DNA of 64,000 bases from an uncultured Bacteroides sp. (lineage in GTDB: Bacteria; Bacteroidota; Bacteroidia; Bacteroidales; Bacteroidaceae): NCBI RefSeq assembly GCF_905207245.1, contig NZ_CAJLKP010000026.1, forward strand, positions 1 through 64,000, read 5' to 3'. The position numbers and the translations under genes were made by a program. The notes beneath the pieces were generated by a model, which ran no database searches, had not been told where the DNA came from, and saw nothing but the letters and a program-made list of their open reading frames with translations. Position 1 is the first letter of the stretch; each line of letters opens with the position of its first letter. Of the stretch, positions 1 through 8,124 are shown one piece after another.

Positions 1-117
1 ATTGCTGACTTTGGCGGCGCGGGCACGTATATAGTAGTTTGATTTCCAGCGGAAACCGACTATCGGTCCCACTTTGCCGGAGAAACCTCCGAGAATGCCT
101 TGATTGATAATTCCCAT
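1..117 (-). CDS. DUF6266 family protein, N-terminal part (runs off window)
   Basis: The first 39 residues of a minus-strand gene are present, starting at the ATG at 117-115 and continuing past base 1. The translation begins MGIINQGILGGFSGKVGPIV and continues with a Gly/Trp/Lys-containing stretch. This N-terminus is characteristic of the DUF6266 family of Bacteroidota, whose function is unknown to me. There is no signal peptide. The family call rests on recognition of the N-terminus only; the rest of the gene is outside the window. Confidence 0.7.
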   Translation of the reverse strand, partial: MGIINQGILGGFSGKVGPIVGFRWKSNYYIRARAAKVSN

Positions 118-154
118 ACTATCGTGTTTTAAATTACTTGTTTTTCTGATTGCG

Positions 155-182
155 CAAATATATGGAAAAAGATTCTCATCAA
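155..182 (-). promoter_or_regulatory. Candidate promoter of the DUF6266 gene
   Basis: On the minus strand TATATTTG (162-155) fits the Bacteroides -7 box TAnnTTTG, and TTG (182-180) lies 17 nt upstream as a possible -33 element. The spacer is somewhat shorter than the usual 19-21 nt. The box lies 37 nt upstream of the DUF6266 start. Confidence 0.35.
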
Positions 183-270
183 TCCGGTCCACGTGATTTT
201 TGCGTTCATTTGCGTCGTTTTGCGTAGATAATTATTTTGCCTTTTCCGATGGGCTCTGTTTTGTCCGCAT

Positions 271-368
271 TATACCCGGGATGCACTTGCTCCGTACCAA
301 GGTCGTGGTTTCTTCGCTCAGAGGTACCTGTGAGTGGAGAAGGTACGGAGCAAGTGCATCCCGGATAT
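271..368. repeat. Long inverted repeat (28-bp arms, 43-nt centre)
   Basis: The left arm (271-298) and right arm (342-368) are reverse complements over about 27 bases with a single mismatch; the shared core reads GGTACGGAGCAAGTGCATCC. The 43-nt centre holds a small palindrome, AGGTACCT. It lies in the 400-bp gene-free stretch between DUF6266 and the propeller remnant. It could be a strong hairpin in RNA, a mobile palindromic repeat, or a site for inversion. No gene is close enough to assign it as a terminator with confidence. Confidence 0.7.
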
Positions 369-531
369 AGCTCGGATAAGAGGTTGTTTAGCTATTAATT
401 AGTAATGATGAAACGTGAGCAAAGGTTTCTGTAACATTTCCTTTCTTCTTTAAGTGTATGAATCCCTATCTTTGTAATCTTCTTCACAATTTCTACATCG
501 TACATTTCCTTCTTTTTTTAGTATCTGATAG

Positions 532-690
532 AGGAGGAGTGTATTTTGTGTAGGAACAGATTATTTGTTAGAATTGAAAAATCATTTTAAAGAAGGATAT
601 CTATCAAATAAAATAAAAAATAGGAAGATGCTGGGGGGGGTAGATGAAGATTCAAACCCTGTCATTGTATATTATGAGTTCAAGCAATAA
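532..690 (+). pseudogene. C-terminal remnant of a 6-bladed beta-propeller lipoprotein
   Basis: An open frame from just after an in-frame TAG near 529 to the TAA at 688-690 translates to a propeller C-terminus, including HFKEGYLSNK and ending DEDSNPVIVYYEFKQ. The same kind of ending (ENPIIQVLYLK) closes the intact propeller gene immediately downstream. There is no usable start codon or signal peptide and only about 50 residues remain, so this is the tail of a decayed gene. A run of eight G (633-640) lies inside it. It shows that the tandem propeller array was once longer. Confidence 0.6.
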
Positions 691-755
691 AATAGTAGTT
701 TGTCTGTAAGAGTTTGTATTTAAACGTAACCTCTGATTAAATTTATGATGTAACC

Positions 756-1799
756 ATGATTCGATATAAAGTAATATTTTTATTATTAGTTATAGCTTTT
801 AATATTTCCTGTTCTAAAAAAGGAGCACAAAGCGAGAGTAAGTATGAGGTTGATTTATTAAGTGGGGTGGTAGATAGTCTTGGCTATTCTTTATTTACTG
901 ACTCTATTAAGTATATTAATCTGGAAACTACAGATTCTTGTTTAATAGGGGAGATAACAGATATGGCAATTGGTACTGACCGACTGTTTGTCTTCGACAA
1001 GCGTAGACAAACCATATGGGTATTCAATCAGGAAGGTAAATTTTTGAGTAAAATATTTAAGCAAGGGAATGGACCGGGGGAATATATTCGAATTGAGCAA
1101 TTCGAGTATGACGAGAAAAATAATCAAATTGTGCTTTTGGCATGGGGAAGTCAACTTTTGTTTTATACACCGGAAGGTGAATTTTTGAAAACTGTAAAAC
1201 TTGGCTTTCCTCTTACTCCTAGTGATTTTAAAATAGTTCCACAAGGTGGTTTCATTTTCTCTCAAGCGGGATGGGATAAACCCACTGCTGGAATTTATTA
1301 TGTGAATGATCAGGGCAAAGAAGAGCAAATATTGGTAAAACGAAAAGAGAACCATCTTGTTTTTATAAATTTCGATTGGGAATTATGTTCTTATGATAAT
1401 ACGATTTGTTTTATGTCGCCCAATTTTGAAAATATAGTTTATCATTACGAAAACCAAGAACTTGTAACGGAATATCCATTTCGTATGAAGCCTGAATTGA
1501 AGCATGATTATATGGAAACGGTCTCCCTGCAATATTTTGAGGACTTTATTAGAACGGGGTATTTGGAAGGAGAGAAATGGATATTGGCAACTTATTGGTC
1601 TTCGGTGGAGGATGCCAGGGCATTCCTTTTTTCAAAGGAGAAGGAGAAATATTGGATTGGGAAATATTTAGTAAATGATTTGGATGGAGTAGATCGTAAT
1701 GCTAATACTTCTGTATCTGGAAATAATACTTTTGTATTCTGGCGTGAGAATGAAGATACTGATGAGAATCCTATCATTCAGGTTTTGTATTTGAAATAG
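756..1799 (+). CDS. 6-bladed beta-propeller lipoprotein (BF3164-like)
   Basis: This 347-aa protein has a lipoprotein signal peptide with a cysteine at about residue 19 (FNISC). The body carries repeated propeller blades with the family-typical blade ending GNGPGEY at about residues 105-111 and strands such as LFVFD and WVFNQEGKF. Proteins of this NHL/6-bladed family are common in Bacteroides, sit on the outer membrane and have no established activity; a ligand-binding or signalling role is only inferred. It is the first of two tandem paralogues, with 18 nt to the next gene. The start follows an AT-rich leader without a clear promoter match. Confidence 0.85.
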   Translation: MIRYKVIFLLLVIAFNISCSKKGAQSESKYEVDLLSGVVDSLGYSLFTDSIKYINLETTDSCLIGEITDMAIGTDRLFVFDKRRQTIWVFNQEGKFLSKIFKQGNGPGEYIRIEQFEYDEKNNQIVLLAWGSQLLFYTPEGEFLKTVKLGFPLTPSDFKIVPQGGFIFSQAGWDKPTAGIYYVNDQGKEEQILVKRKENHLVFINFDWELCSYDNTICFMSPNFENIVYHYENQELVTEYPFRMKPELKHDYMETVSLQYFEDFIRTGYLEGEKWILATYWSSVEDARAFLFSKEKEKYWIGKYLVNDLDGVDRNANTSVSGNNTFVFWRENEDTDENPIIQVLYLK

Positions 1800-1817
1800 T
1801 AGATTTAGTATTTTATT

Positions 1818-2933
1818 ATGAGTATGAGATATATACAAATTGATATTTTATTGTTCATTGGGATATTAAGTATCTGTAGTTGTTCTTTTAAGAATGATTA
1901 TCCTAGACAGGCTAACCTTGTCCAGATAGATCTATCTTATCAAAAAACTCAATTTCCTCTCTCTTCTTTTATTGATGATATATCTACTATCAAACTGGAA
2001 CTTCCTACTCCTTATTTTTGGGGAGTGGTTACAGATGTTTTATTTGCGGATTCAACTCTTTTTGTAGTGGATAAGAAACAAGGAAATATTTTTCGTTTTA
2101 AGAAAGATGGTACCTTTTTGAATAAGATTGGATCGAGAGGAGGAGCGCCTGGAGAGTTTCTTAGTTTACATCGTTTCTTTATAGGAGATCAATATGTGTT
2201 TGTTAATGACTTGAATGTAAGGAAAATACATTATTACGCACATTCAGGAGATTATGTTAAGTCTATTTCTTCTACATATGAATTGGTTTATGATGATATA
2301 GTAGCTTTGCCTGATGGCAAATTTTTGTGTCATGACATAGAGGGGTATAAAGATGAAAGTAAGATTTGGCTTATGAATGAAAAAGGGGAGAAGGAAAGGA
2401 CATTATTGTTTCATGAAGATAATTATCCCTACAGCTATACAGATTGGAATACTATTAATACTACTATGGATAATCAACTAAACATATTGGATCCTATAAC
2501 TGGTACTTTTTATCTTTATGATATAGAGAGAGAAAAGCTGACAGAAACTCTACGCTTAGTATCTAAGGAAAAAGATTTATCAGCTTTTGGGGGTATTGAA
2601 AATCTCTCGCAAATTAAAGATAAATATGCATATCTCTCTTTTGCAATAGATACTGATAGCTATGTGTATTCTATATGGTCTACTTCAGATAATATTGCTT
2701 TGTGCTCTCTTTATGCGAAGGAAGAAAAAAAGATTGATGTTTTCAGAATGCCTGAAATGGATTTTCTTGGTTATTCAATATGCCCTATTCCTGTATCTAC
2801 AAATTTACCGGATGTGATGGTAGCTATTATGACTGATGAGTATCCTTTGGAGTATTTCCCGGATCAGTATCAAGATGGAGTTTCTGAACAAGTAGTAATT
2901 GTTTATATAATGAAGTTCAAACAACCTAGATGA
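1818..2933 (+). CDS. 6-bladed beta-propeller lipoprotein, tandem paralogue
   Basis: This 371-aa protein begins MSMRYIQIDI and has a lipoprotein signal ending at ICSCS (about residues 19-23). It shares blade motifs with the preceding gene, notably GSRGGAPGEF at about residues 110-119 and FRFKKDGTFL. It starts 18 nt after its neighbour and is probably co-transcribed with it. The C-terminus (VVIVYIMKFKQPR) resembles those of the other propeller copies. Its biochemical role is unknown. After the gene there is about 100 bp of AT-rich sequence and then the truncated HTH copy. Confidence 0.85.
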   Translation: MSMRYIQIDILLFIGILSICSCSFKNDYPRQANLVQIDLSYQKTQFPLSSFIDDISTIKLELPTPYFWGVVTDVLFADSTLFVVDKKQGNIFRFKKDGTFLNKIGSRGGAPGEFLSLHRFFIGDQYVFVNDLNVRKIHYYAHSGDYVKSISSTYELVYDDIVALPDGKFLCHDIEGYKDESKIWLMNEKGEKERTLLFHEDNYPYSYTDWNTINTTMDNQLNILDPITGTFYLYDIEREKLTETLRLVSKEKDLSAFGGIENLSQIKDKYAYLSFAIDTDSYVYSIWSTSDNIALCSLYAKEEKKIDVFRMPEMDFLGYSICPIPVSTNLPDVMVAIMTDEYPLEYFPDQYQDGVSEQVVIVYIMKFKQPR

Positions 2934-3033
2934 TGTTGTGTAATACTGAATGAAAGTTTGATATGGAGATGTGTATATTGAATAAGGTTGATAATTGATT
3001 TTATATTTAATATAATGCAAAAATTTTGGTTTA

Positions 3034-3282
3034 TTGGAGAACCTGTTTACTGTCATTGATATTTTATATGGTGATTGCTTGTCGGAGAAGTTATCTTCAT
3101 ATGGACTGAGTATGCAGGAATTGAAGTTATGCTACCTGGTTCGTGCCCGGTTAGGCAATAAGGCTATTGCAGTTCTCTTTAATATTGCTTCCCGTTCGGT
3201 GCTGAAGGCAAAGCAACGTATAAAAGGGAAATTAGCGTTATCGGCTACAGATTGTTTGGATAAATGTATTCAGCAACATTAA
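3034..3282 (+). pseudogene. Truncated copy of the HTH protein gene
   Basis: The reading frame codes for the last 82 residues of the 145-aa HTH protein found intact at 10704-11141. The DNA match starts abruptly at 3036 in otherwise unrelated AT-rich sequence and stops at the shared stop codon. The only possible start is a TTG at 3034 without a ribosome-binding site. It still carries the complete helix-turn-helix (LGNKAIAVLFNIASRSV), so a short DNA-binding product cannot be excluded, but a dead fragment is more likely. Confidence 0.7.
3036..3282 (+). repeat. 247-bp direct repeat, copy 1
   Basis: It is nearly identical to 10895-11141, in the same orientation and 7859 bp away; I count six mismatches. 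Both copies end exactly at the stop codon and diverge at once afterwards. The two copies bracket the transglutaminase-NVEALA-signal peptidase-ligase segment. Confidence 0.9.
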
Positions 3283-3423
3283 CTATACGATTCATGTTCT
3301 CTTGTTCTTAATTTATTCGTTTGAGTGTAGACGCTTATCCGGTAATGAACACTATTCTCGAAATGATATATAGATAGTCAACTGTTTGATATTTTGCCTC
3401 AGATACGTAGAAGTTCCTTGATC

Positions 3424-5343
3424 TCACGGGAAGGTCTGTACCCCATTCTCAATATAGAAAACTTTCTCTTCTTTTCCTCTGGTCAAATTCCGGAGATGGA
3501 GCAGAGCGCCTTTGGGAATGTTATCGAAAACGAGTGTATCGGTTTTTGCTTCTTGTTTGGAAATATACTTCCATCCCTCATATCCATCATTGTATCCTAT
3601 TTCATAAACATCCCCAACCCGTATGAAGTTGTCGTCATTGCGGGGTGTATAGTCTAGACGGTCTATGTATACCTCTTTTCCAAAATCTATTGTGATATGA
3701 CTTCCTTTTTGTTTTGATACAATCCAAGTCAATGGATTATGATCCAAGCATTCTTGCAGTTTCTCTGCAGAAAGTTGCCCCTCATATTTATTCTCGCTAA
3801 TACTTTGGGCAGTGATTGGCTGACCTTTGTGATAAAAATCTAAATCAGCCACTTCTACAACTTGATTTTTTGGGGCTGTATAACGGATATAACGGCATTG
3901 AACAGGAGGATTGAGATGAATGGTATTCACACTGACTTTCGGTGTATCTGCAATATGATATAATAATTGTTTTTGTCTGAAGTTCTCATAATCCGAACCA
4001 TATATTTTAGCTCCTACCACTTTTGCCATGTGTTTAACTACCCGCAGATAAAGAGGGCATTTGCGGGTTACAGTAATGCTTTCATATTCATCTTTATTAG
4101 GAACAAAGGTTATAGCAGAATCTCCTTTTAAGACGAAAGGATACCCGGCTAACCGATATTCCATACCATCATAATAAAGTGGTTGATAGGCAATATTAGG
4201 CTCTATATTATGGAAAATTGCTTTCCCATCAGCTACCTTTGCCATATCAATAGGCATCCACTGGGCGGGGCTGAAAATTCCGATGTACATATATGTTTCA
4301 GAGGCATCTTCCGATGGCACTTCATGACAATTTTCAAAGTATTCGCTACTAACATCTTTTATGAAAAGATTTTTAAAAATAGATGGAACTTTTGAATCTA
4401 GAATCATGTCTTTGAACGTTTCTTGCTGCATACCGAAACACCTGCGTAATACTTTGCCTTTCTTTCTTCCATCATTATATTTGTCGCGTCTCACAGCATC
4501 TTCTTCTGTAAACCAGAATGGAATATAACGTTGTGTGGTGTCTAAAACAACATTCCAGGTGTGTCCTGTCAGGTTATCCGGTGAAAGAGGTAACTCATCT
4601 ACTGCAACGGGGATTCCCAATGAGCGTAATACATATATCAGGTAGTCGCAAGAGTCTACACATTTTCCTACCCGGTGTTTTAATAGAAACTGTGCTCCCA
4701 AGTGTGGAAGATTCAGGTTGCGGTTGAAGATGAATTTTTCATCCCTTAGATATTGTCCAATAGCATTGGATGCTTTAATGATATCTGAGCCTGTATATAG
4801 AGAATCTAAAAGGAACGAGAATTTTTTACGATAATCTGCTCTCCAATTCTCTAGTGGTTCATCGCTTATCCGGTATGGTAAGATAAGTTCGCAAAAGTCA
4901 TCGAAGGTAAAGTGCTTGTTCCACGGTCTTTTCTCCCATTCTTCAAAAGCCATATCTATATTCTCTATTAAATAGTCGGCCGTTATCACATGTGCATCAT
5001 ATACTTTGGGTAGATTATCGTATCTGAAACCTTTCAAAGGGTTTACTTTGTCATCCGGTAGTTTACCATTTTCATCAACGCTTGCTTTGATGGCTTTTAT
5101 GCTATCTAATACGTGCCCGGCATAACTAAAATAGTAAGGCATATTTTTTATAAGAAAATGGGCAGCTTTTAATTTTAGCGGGTTTTTGCGGTAGTGTTCC
5201 AATACTTTTAATAATTCAGAACGATTGTCTCCTGCAAAATCCAGGGCATATTCTATACGATAATTTTCTTTTTGACATGCGACCACAATAAATAGTAGGA
5301 TTATGCTAAAGATAAAAGTTTGTTTGGACGATTTGTTTTTCAT
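3424..5343 (-). CDS. Transglutaminase-like lipoprotein with C-terminal carbohydrate-binding-type domain
   Basis: This 639-aa protein has a lipoprotein signal ending at VVACQ (Cys about residue 23). A transglutaminase-like core lies around residues 200-280: VGKCVDSCDYL gives the nucleophile Cys228, and TGHTWNVVLD gives His261 with a nearby Asp268. The canonical third residue some 15 positions after the histidine is Phe here, so the triad may be rearranged or the enzyme altered. The C-terminal third (about residues 480-610, with YIRYTAPKNQ and ITIDFGKEVYIDRLDY) looks like a discoidin (F5/8 type C) fold. Bacteroides relatives are annotated as transglutaminase-domain proteins of unknown substrate. 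It runs opposite to its neighbours, so its link to the NVEALA operon is positional only. Confidence 0.75.
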   Translation of the reverse strand: MKNKSSKQTFIFSIILLFIVVACQKENYRIEYALDFAGDNRSELLKVLEHYRKNPLKLKAAHFLIKNMPYYFSYAGHVLDSIKAIKASVDENGKLPDDKVNPLKGFRYDNLPKVYDAHVITADYLIENIDMAFEEWEKRPWNKHFTFDDFCELILPYRISDEPLENWRADYRKKFSFLLDSLYTGSDIIKASNAIGQYLRDEKFIFNRNLNLPHLGAQFLLKHRVGKCVDSCDYLIYVLRSLGIPVAVDELPLSPDNLTGHTWNVVLDTTQRYIPFWFTEEDAVRRDKYNDGRKKGKVLRRCFGMQQETFKDMILDSKVPSIFKNLFIKDVSSEYFENCHEVPSEDASETYMYIGIFSPAQWMPIDMAKVADGKAIFHNIEPNIAYQPLYYDGMEYRLAGYPFVLKGDSAITFVPNKDEYESITVTRKCPLYLRVVKHMAKVVGAKIYGSDYENFRQKQLLYHIADTPKVSVNTIHLNPPVQCRYIRYTAPKNQVVEVADLDFYHKGQPITAQSISENKYEGQLSAEKLQECLDHNPLTWIVSKQKGSHITIDFGKEVYIDRLDYTPRNDDNFIRVGDVYEIGYNDGYEGWKYISKQEAKTDTLVFDNIPKGALLHLRNLTRGKEEKVFYIENGVQTFP

Positions 5344-5639
5344 AATCTATTTTTTATAAGTGACAAAAATAGAGGAGAATATGCTATTAGTATATGTCTA
5401 TTCCCGCCAAAAAGGTATGTTTTACTGTGTTTTGTTAATTTGTATATAGTTTTGGCGAGGATGGGTATGTGTGGTCACTATATTTCCTGCTACTTTTGTG
5501 AAATATTGATGGTAAGGTAACTATAAATAGATTATTTTCAATCTTTGATATCTAGTATAAAATTATATTGAGTAGAAAAAGTGAAGAAAAAGATAAAAGT
5601 ACTTGCTACTTTATATTATTAATTAAATTTTTATTTATT
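5344..5639. other. Intergenic promoter region between transglutaminase and NVEALA genes
   Basis: This is a divergent, AT-rich spacer. On the minus strand TATTTTTG (5371-5364) is a possible -7 box for the transglutaminase gene. On the plus strand TACTTTTG (5491-5498) and AATCTTTG (5540-5547) are possible -7 boxes for the NVEALA gene. None has a convincing -33 partner, so these are weak calls. Confidence 0.3.
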
Positions 5640-5945
5640 ATGAAGAAAAACATTTTAGTGGGAATATTTGCCCTTGCGTTTTTAGTAACTGTAGGTTATG
5701 GAGTGGAAAGAATGAATAATTATTCTAAATTAACCTATTTAGCATTGGAGAATGTGGAAGCATTGGCTGACGATGAAAGTGGGACTAAGGTTGGGCGTTG
5801 TAATTTGGAAGATACATGGGCACATGAAAGAGGGTATAGATATTTTTGCGATAGCAGGACTAATGATAGTACAATTTACCCATGCCCATCCTCAAGCTCA
5901 TTTGGTAGTTATGATGATAATAAGAAAGAACGATGTACTAAATAA
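5640..5945 (+). CDS. NVEALA-family exported small protein
   Basis: This 101-aa protein starts at MKKNILVGIF; the open frame runs further upstream only through a TTG, and the ATG at 5640 starts a good N-terminal signal sequence. After the hydrophobic segment comes LALENVEALADDE (about residues 33-45), which contains the hallmark NVEALA motif of Pfam PF14055. The remaining ~55 residues are Ser/Asp/Arg-rich and hold four cysteines (in GRCNLE, YFCDS, YPCPS and ERCTK), suggesting one or two disulfides in the mature form. In many Bacteroides such genes lie next to propeller lipoproteins, as here. The function is unknown; by analogy with leader peptides, the NVEALA motif may mark a processing site (inference). 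Confidence 0.85.
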   Translation: MKKNILVGIFALAFLVTVGYGVERMNNYSKLTYLALENVEALADDESGTKVGRCNLEDTWAHERGYRYFCDSRTNDSTIYPCPSSSSFGSYDDNKKERCTK

Positions 5946-5967
5946 TTAATTTTTAACTATAAAGTTC

Positions 5968-6046
5968 TCTCAAAATAGGTATTAACTTCTTGTTTGTAAT
6001 TCTTAATTCATAATAAGAATGAAAGAGGGTAATATCTATTTTGAGA
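5968..6046 (+). terminator. Two-tier stem-loop after the NVEALA gene (terminator or attenuator)
   Basis: TCTCAAAATAG-G-TATTA at 5968-5984 pairs with 6030-6046 over 17 positions with one mismatch. Inside the loop ATTCTTA (5999-6005) pairs with TAAGAAT (6014-6020). The structure lies 22 nt after the NVEALA stop and just upstream of the next propeller gene. It could end the short peptide mRNA or let only part of it read into the downstream genes. The following sequence is AT-rich but has no long T-run. Confidence 0.5.
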
Positions 6047-6109
6047 TATAAAAATTAGTTGGAAACATTATTTGTAAATAATCATAGTTGTATAAGCAAA
6101 ATTAGAGAC

Positions 6110-7216
6110 ATGCAAATAATAAAAAATATACTTTATCTTGTACTTATACTAAATACTTGCATAAGTTGTCATAAAAATAGTGATAACACATATTTCAATG
6201 GTGAAATCCAAACTATTGAAGATAGTATCAAAGATGTGAAGAAAGTTACGTTGAAAGTCGTTTCATTGGATGGGGCAAATTTCGGCTGGTTATCGACCTA
6301 TGATTCACTCATGTTTTTTTTGAATCCCAAATTAACGGATCGTTTTTATAATATATTTAATATAGATACAGGGAAAGAAATAGGGACTTTTTGTAATAAA
6401 GGAGGAGGCCCTGATGAGGTTTCTACTTTCGGCCCTATTTTTCACCTTTTTGAAGAAAAGGGTGAATTAAAAACTCTACTATTTGCGCCTAACGAGGAGA
6501 AGTTATTCATTTGGAATATAACTCAGTCTATTCAGCAAGGCACAACTATTATGGATAAAATGTTTCCATATACTTGGCGGACAGAGAATGGAGGTGCCCC
6601 TTATCTCCTTATGTTTCTTCAAGATAAAAATACATTAATAGCTGAATTACAGTCATTTCCTCTTAATGAAGAAGAGGCTACTTTGCCTGCTTATCAGAAA
6701 CGGACGCTTGATACTAATAAGTTACTGGGAAGTTATTCAAGCTATAAGAAGTCAATAAAAAATGGAGCAGCATCTATTTTCCCAGAGTCTTTCTTTTATT
6801 CTAATGATGCTTTTAAACCAGATAAAACTAAAGTGGTACAAGCTATGGCTAATCTCCCACAATTGAATATTCTAGATATTGAAACAGGTCAAGTAGTAGG
6901 TTACCGTATGAAAAATGGGCCAGATTTCTCTCTGTTTGAAACAGATAGACAAATAAAGAAATATTTTACAAGGGTACAGGCGGATGACAATTATATATAT
7001 ACATTATATTGGGGAAAAGAGCATTGGGGACGTTTTGAAATTCCATATATGAATACTATTTATGTTTTCAATTGGCAGGGAAATTTGATACGAAAGTTAG
7101 AAACAGATCGTGGGCTTGATCAGATGTGGATAGATCCGATAAGAAATAGATTATATGTAACGAGTCCCAAAGTTGACGATGTCTTCTATTTGGATTTAAA
7201 TGGACTTTTTGATTAA
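6110..7216 (+). CDS. 6-bladed beta-propeller lipoprotein (third copy)
   Basis: The start at 6110 (MQIIKNILYL) is chosen because it begins a lipoprotein signal ending at CISCH (Cys about 20); an upstream TTG would add 17 polar residues. The 368-aa product has propeller blades with the motif NKGGGPDEVS at about residues 103-112 and ends in a blade-like IYVFNWQGNLIRKL and RLYVTSPKVD. It is more distant from the two upstream propellers than they are from each other. It directly follows the NVEALA gene, the typical neighbour relationship for this pair. Activity is unknown. Confidence 0.85.
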   Translation: MQIIKNILYLVLILNTCISCHKNSDNTYFNGEIQTIEDSIKDVKKVTLKVVSLDGANFGWLSTYDSLMFFLNPKLTDRFYNIFNIDTGKEIGTFCNKGGGPDEVSTFGPIFHLFEEKGELKTLLFAPNEEKLFIWNITQSIQQGTTIMDKMFPYTWRTENGGAPYLLMFLQDKNTLIAELQSFPLNEEEATLPAYQKRTLDTNKLLGSYSSYKKSIKNGAASIFPESFFYSNDAFKPDKTKVVQAMANLPQLNILDIETGQVVGYRMKNGPDFSLFETDRQIKKYFTRVQADDNYIYTLYWGKEHWGRFEIPYMNTIYVFNWQGNLIRKLETDRGLDQMWIDPIRNRLYVTSPKVDDVFYLDLNGLFD

Positions 7217-7252
7217 GTTATTGTTGGATTTTTTGTAATTATATAATAAGCT

Positions 7253-8113
7253 ATGGAGCGCTTATGTTTGTTGTTGCTATTTTTTTTCTTTTATTCTTGT
7301 AAAGATAAGAAAGATGATATTGTTCAGTTAGTTAATGAGTGGGATGGTAAAGAAATTGTCTTTCCTACTTCTTCTAAATTTACAGTACAAGGAGAAGACA
7401 CTGTGACTTTTTCTTTCTCAGATGCTGATTATAAGATTGTTTCTTATATAGATTCTGTTGGTTGTACTGGTTGTAAAATGCACTTGCCTCGGTGGAGAAG
7501 ATTTATGTATGAAATAGACACTTTGATGGATGCCAGTGTTCCATTTGTGTTCTATTTCCATCCCAAAAATATCGAAGACTTGTGTTACATAATGCGTCGT
7601 GATGTATTTACTCATCCAGTTTGTCTTGATATATCTGATGATTTTAATACTTTAAATCGTTTTCCTAAAGAGAGAGCTTTTCAAACATTCTTATTGAATA
7701 AGGAAAATAAGGTAATAGCTATTGGCAATCCAGTTCTTAATCCTAAGGTGAAAGAATTATATCTTAAAATATTGATGGGTGATATATCTCAAACGACTAC
7801 TATTCCGAACACTGAAGTTGTTGTTGATAAATTGAAGTTGGATTTTGGTTCTTTTGTCCATTCAGAAACTCAAGTGCATAAGTTGATTGTAACCAATACA
7901 GGTGGAACTCCTTTGGTTATTCAGGATATTATTACCTCTTGTGGTTGTGTGAAAGTGAAATATGCTAAAGAACCTGTTCCTCCCGGTAGTAAGTTGGAAA
8001 TAGTAGTTATTTATGAAGCTGAAAAAGCGGAGTATTTTAGTAAAACTATAACGATATATTGCAATACAGAGTCTTCTCCAATAATGTTGAAGATAGTGGG
8101 AAATGCAGAATAG
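7253..8113 (+). CDS. DUF1573 lipoprotein with thioredoxin-like N-terminal region
   Basis: This 286-aa protein has a short lipoprotein signal ending at FFYSC. Residues about 45-170 look thioredoxin-like, with a CxxC-type motif in DSVGCTGCKMHLPRW, so it might act on disulfides in the periplasm. Residues about 190-286 match DUF1573, an immunoglobulin-like beta domain, with LDFGSF, IVTNTGGTPLVI and ITSCGCVKVKY. The gene lies between the propeller gene and the signal peptidase gene and is probably in one operon with them (37 nt and 11 nt gaps). Since the NVEALA product has four cysteines, a role in its oxidation or in electron supply is a reasonable guess, not shown. Confidence 0.8.
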   Translation: MERLCLLLLFFFFYSCKDKKDDIVQLVNEWDGKEIVFPTSSKFTVQGEDTVTFSFSDADYKIVSYIDSVGCTGCKMHLPRWRRFMYEIDTLMDASVPFVFYFHPKNIEDLCYIMRRDVFTHPVCLDISDDFNTLNRFPKERAFQTFLLNKENKVIAIGNPVLNPKVKELYLKILMGDISQTTTIPNTEVVVDKLKLDFGSFVHSETQVHKLIVTNTGGTPLVIQDIITSCGCVKVKYAKEPVPPGSKLEIVVIYEAEKAEYFSKTITIYCNTESSPIMLKIVGNAE

Positions 8114-8124
8114 TTGGATACACT

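Noticed and set aside
196..226. Three TTTGCGT words at 10-nt steps upstream of the DUF6266 gene
   Set aside because: Only three copies, short and close to the promoter; too little to claim an operator or phased site.
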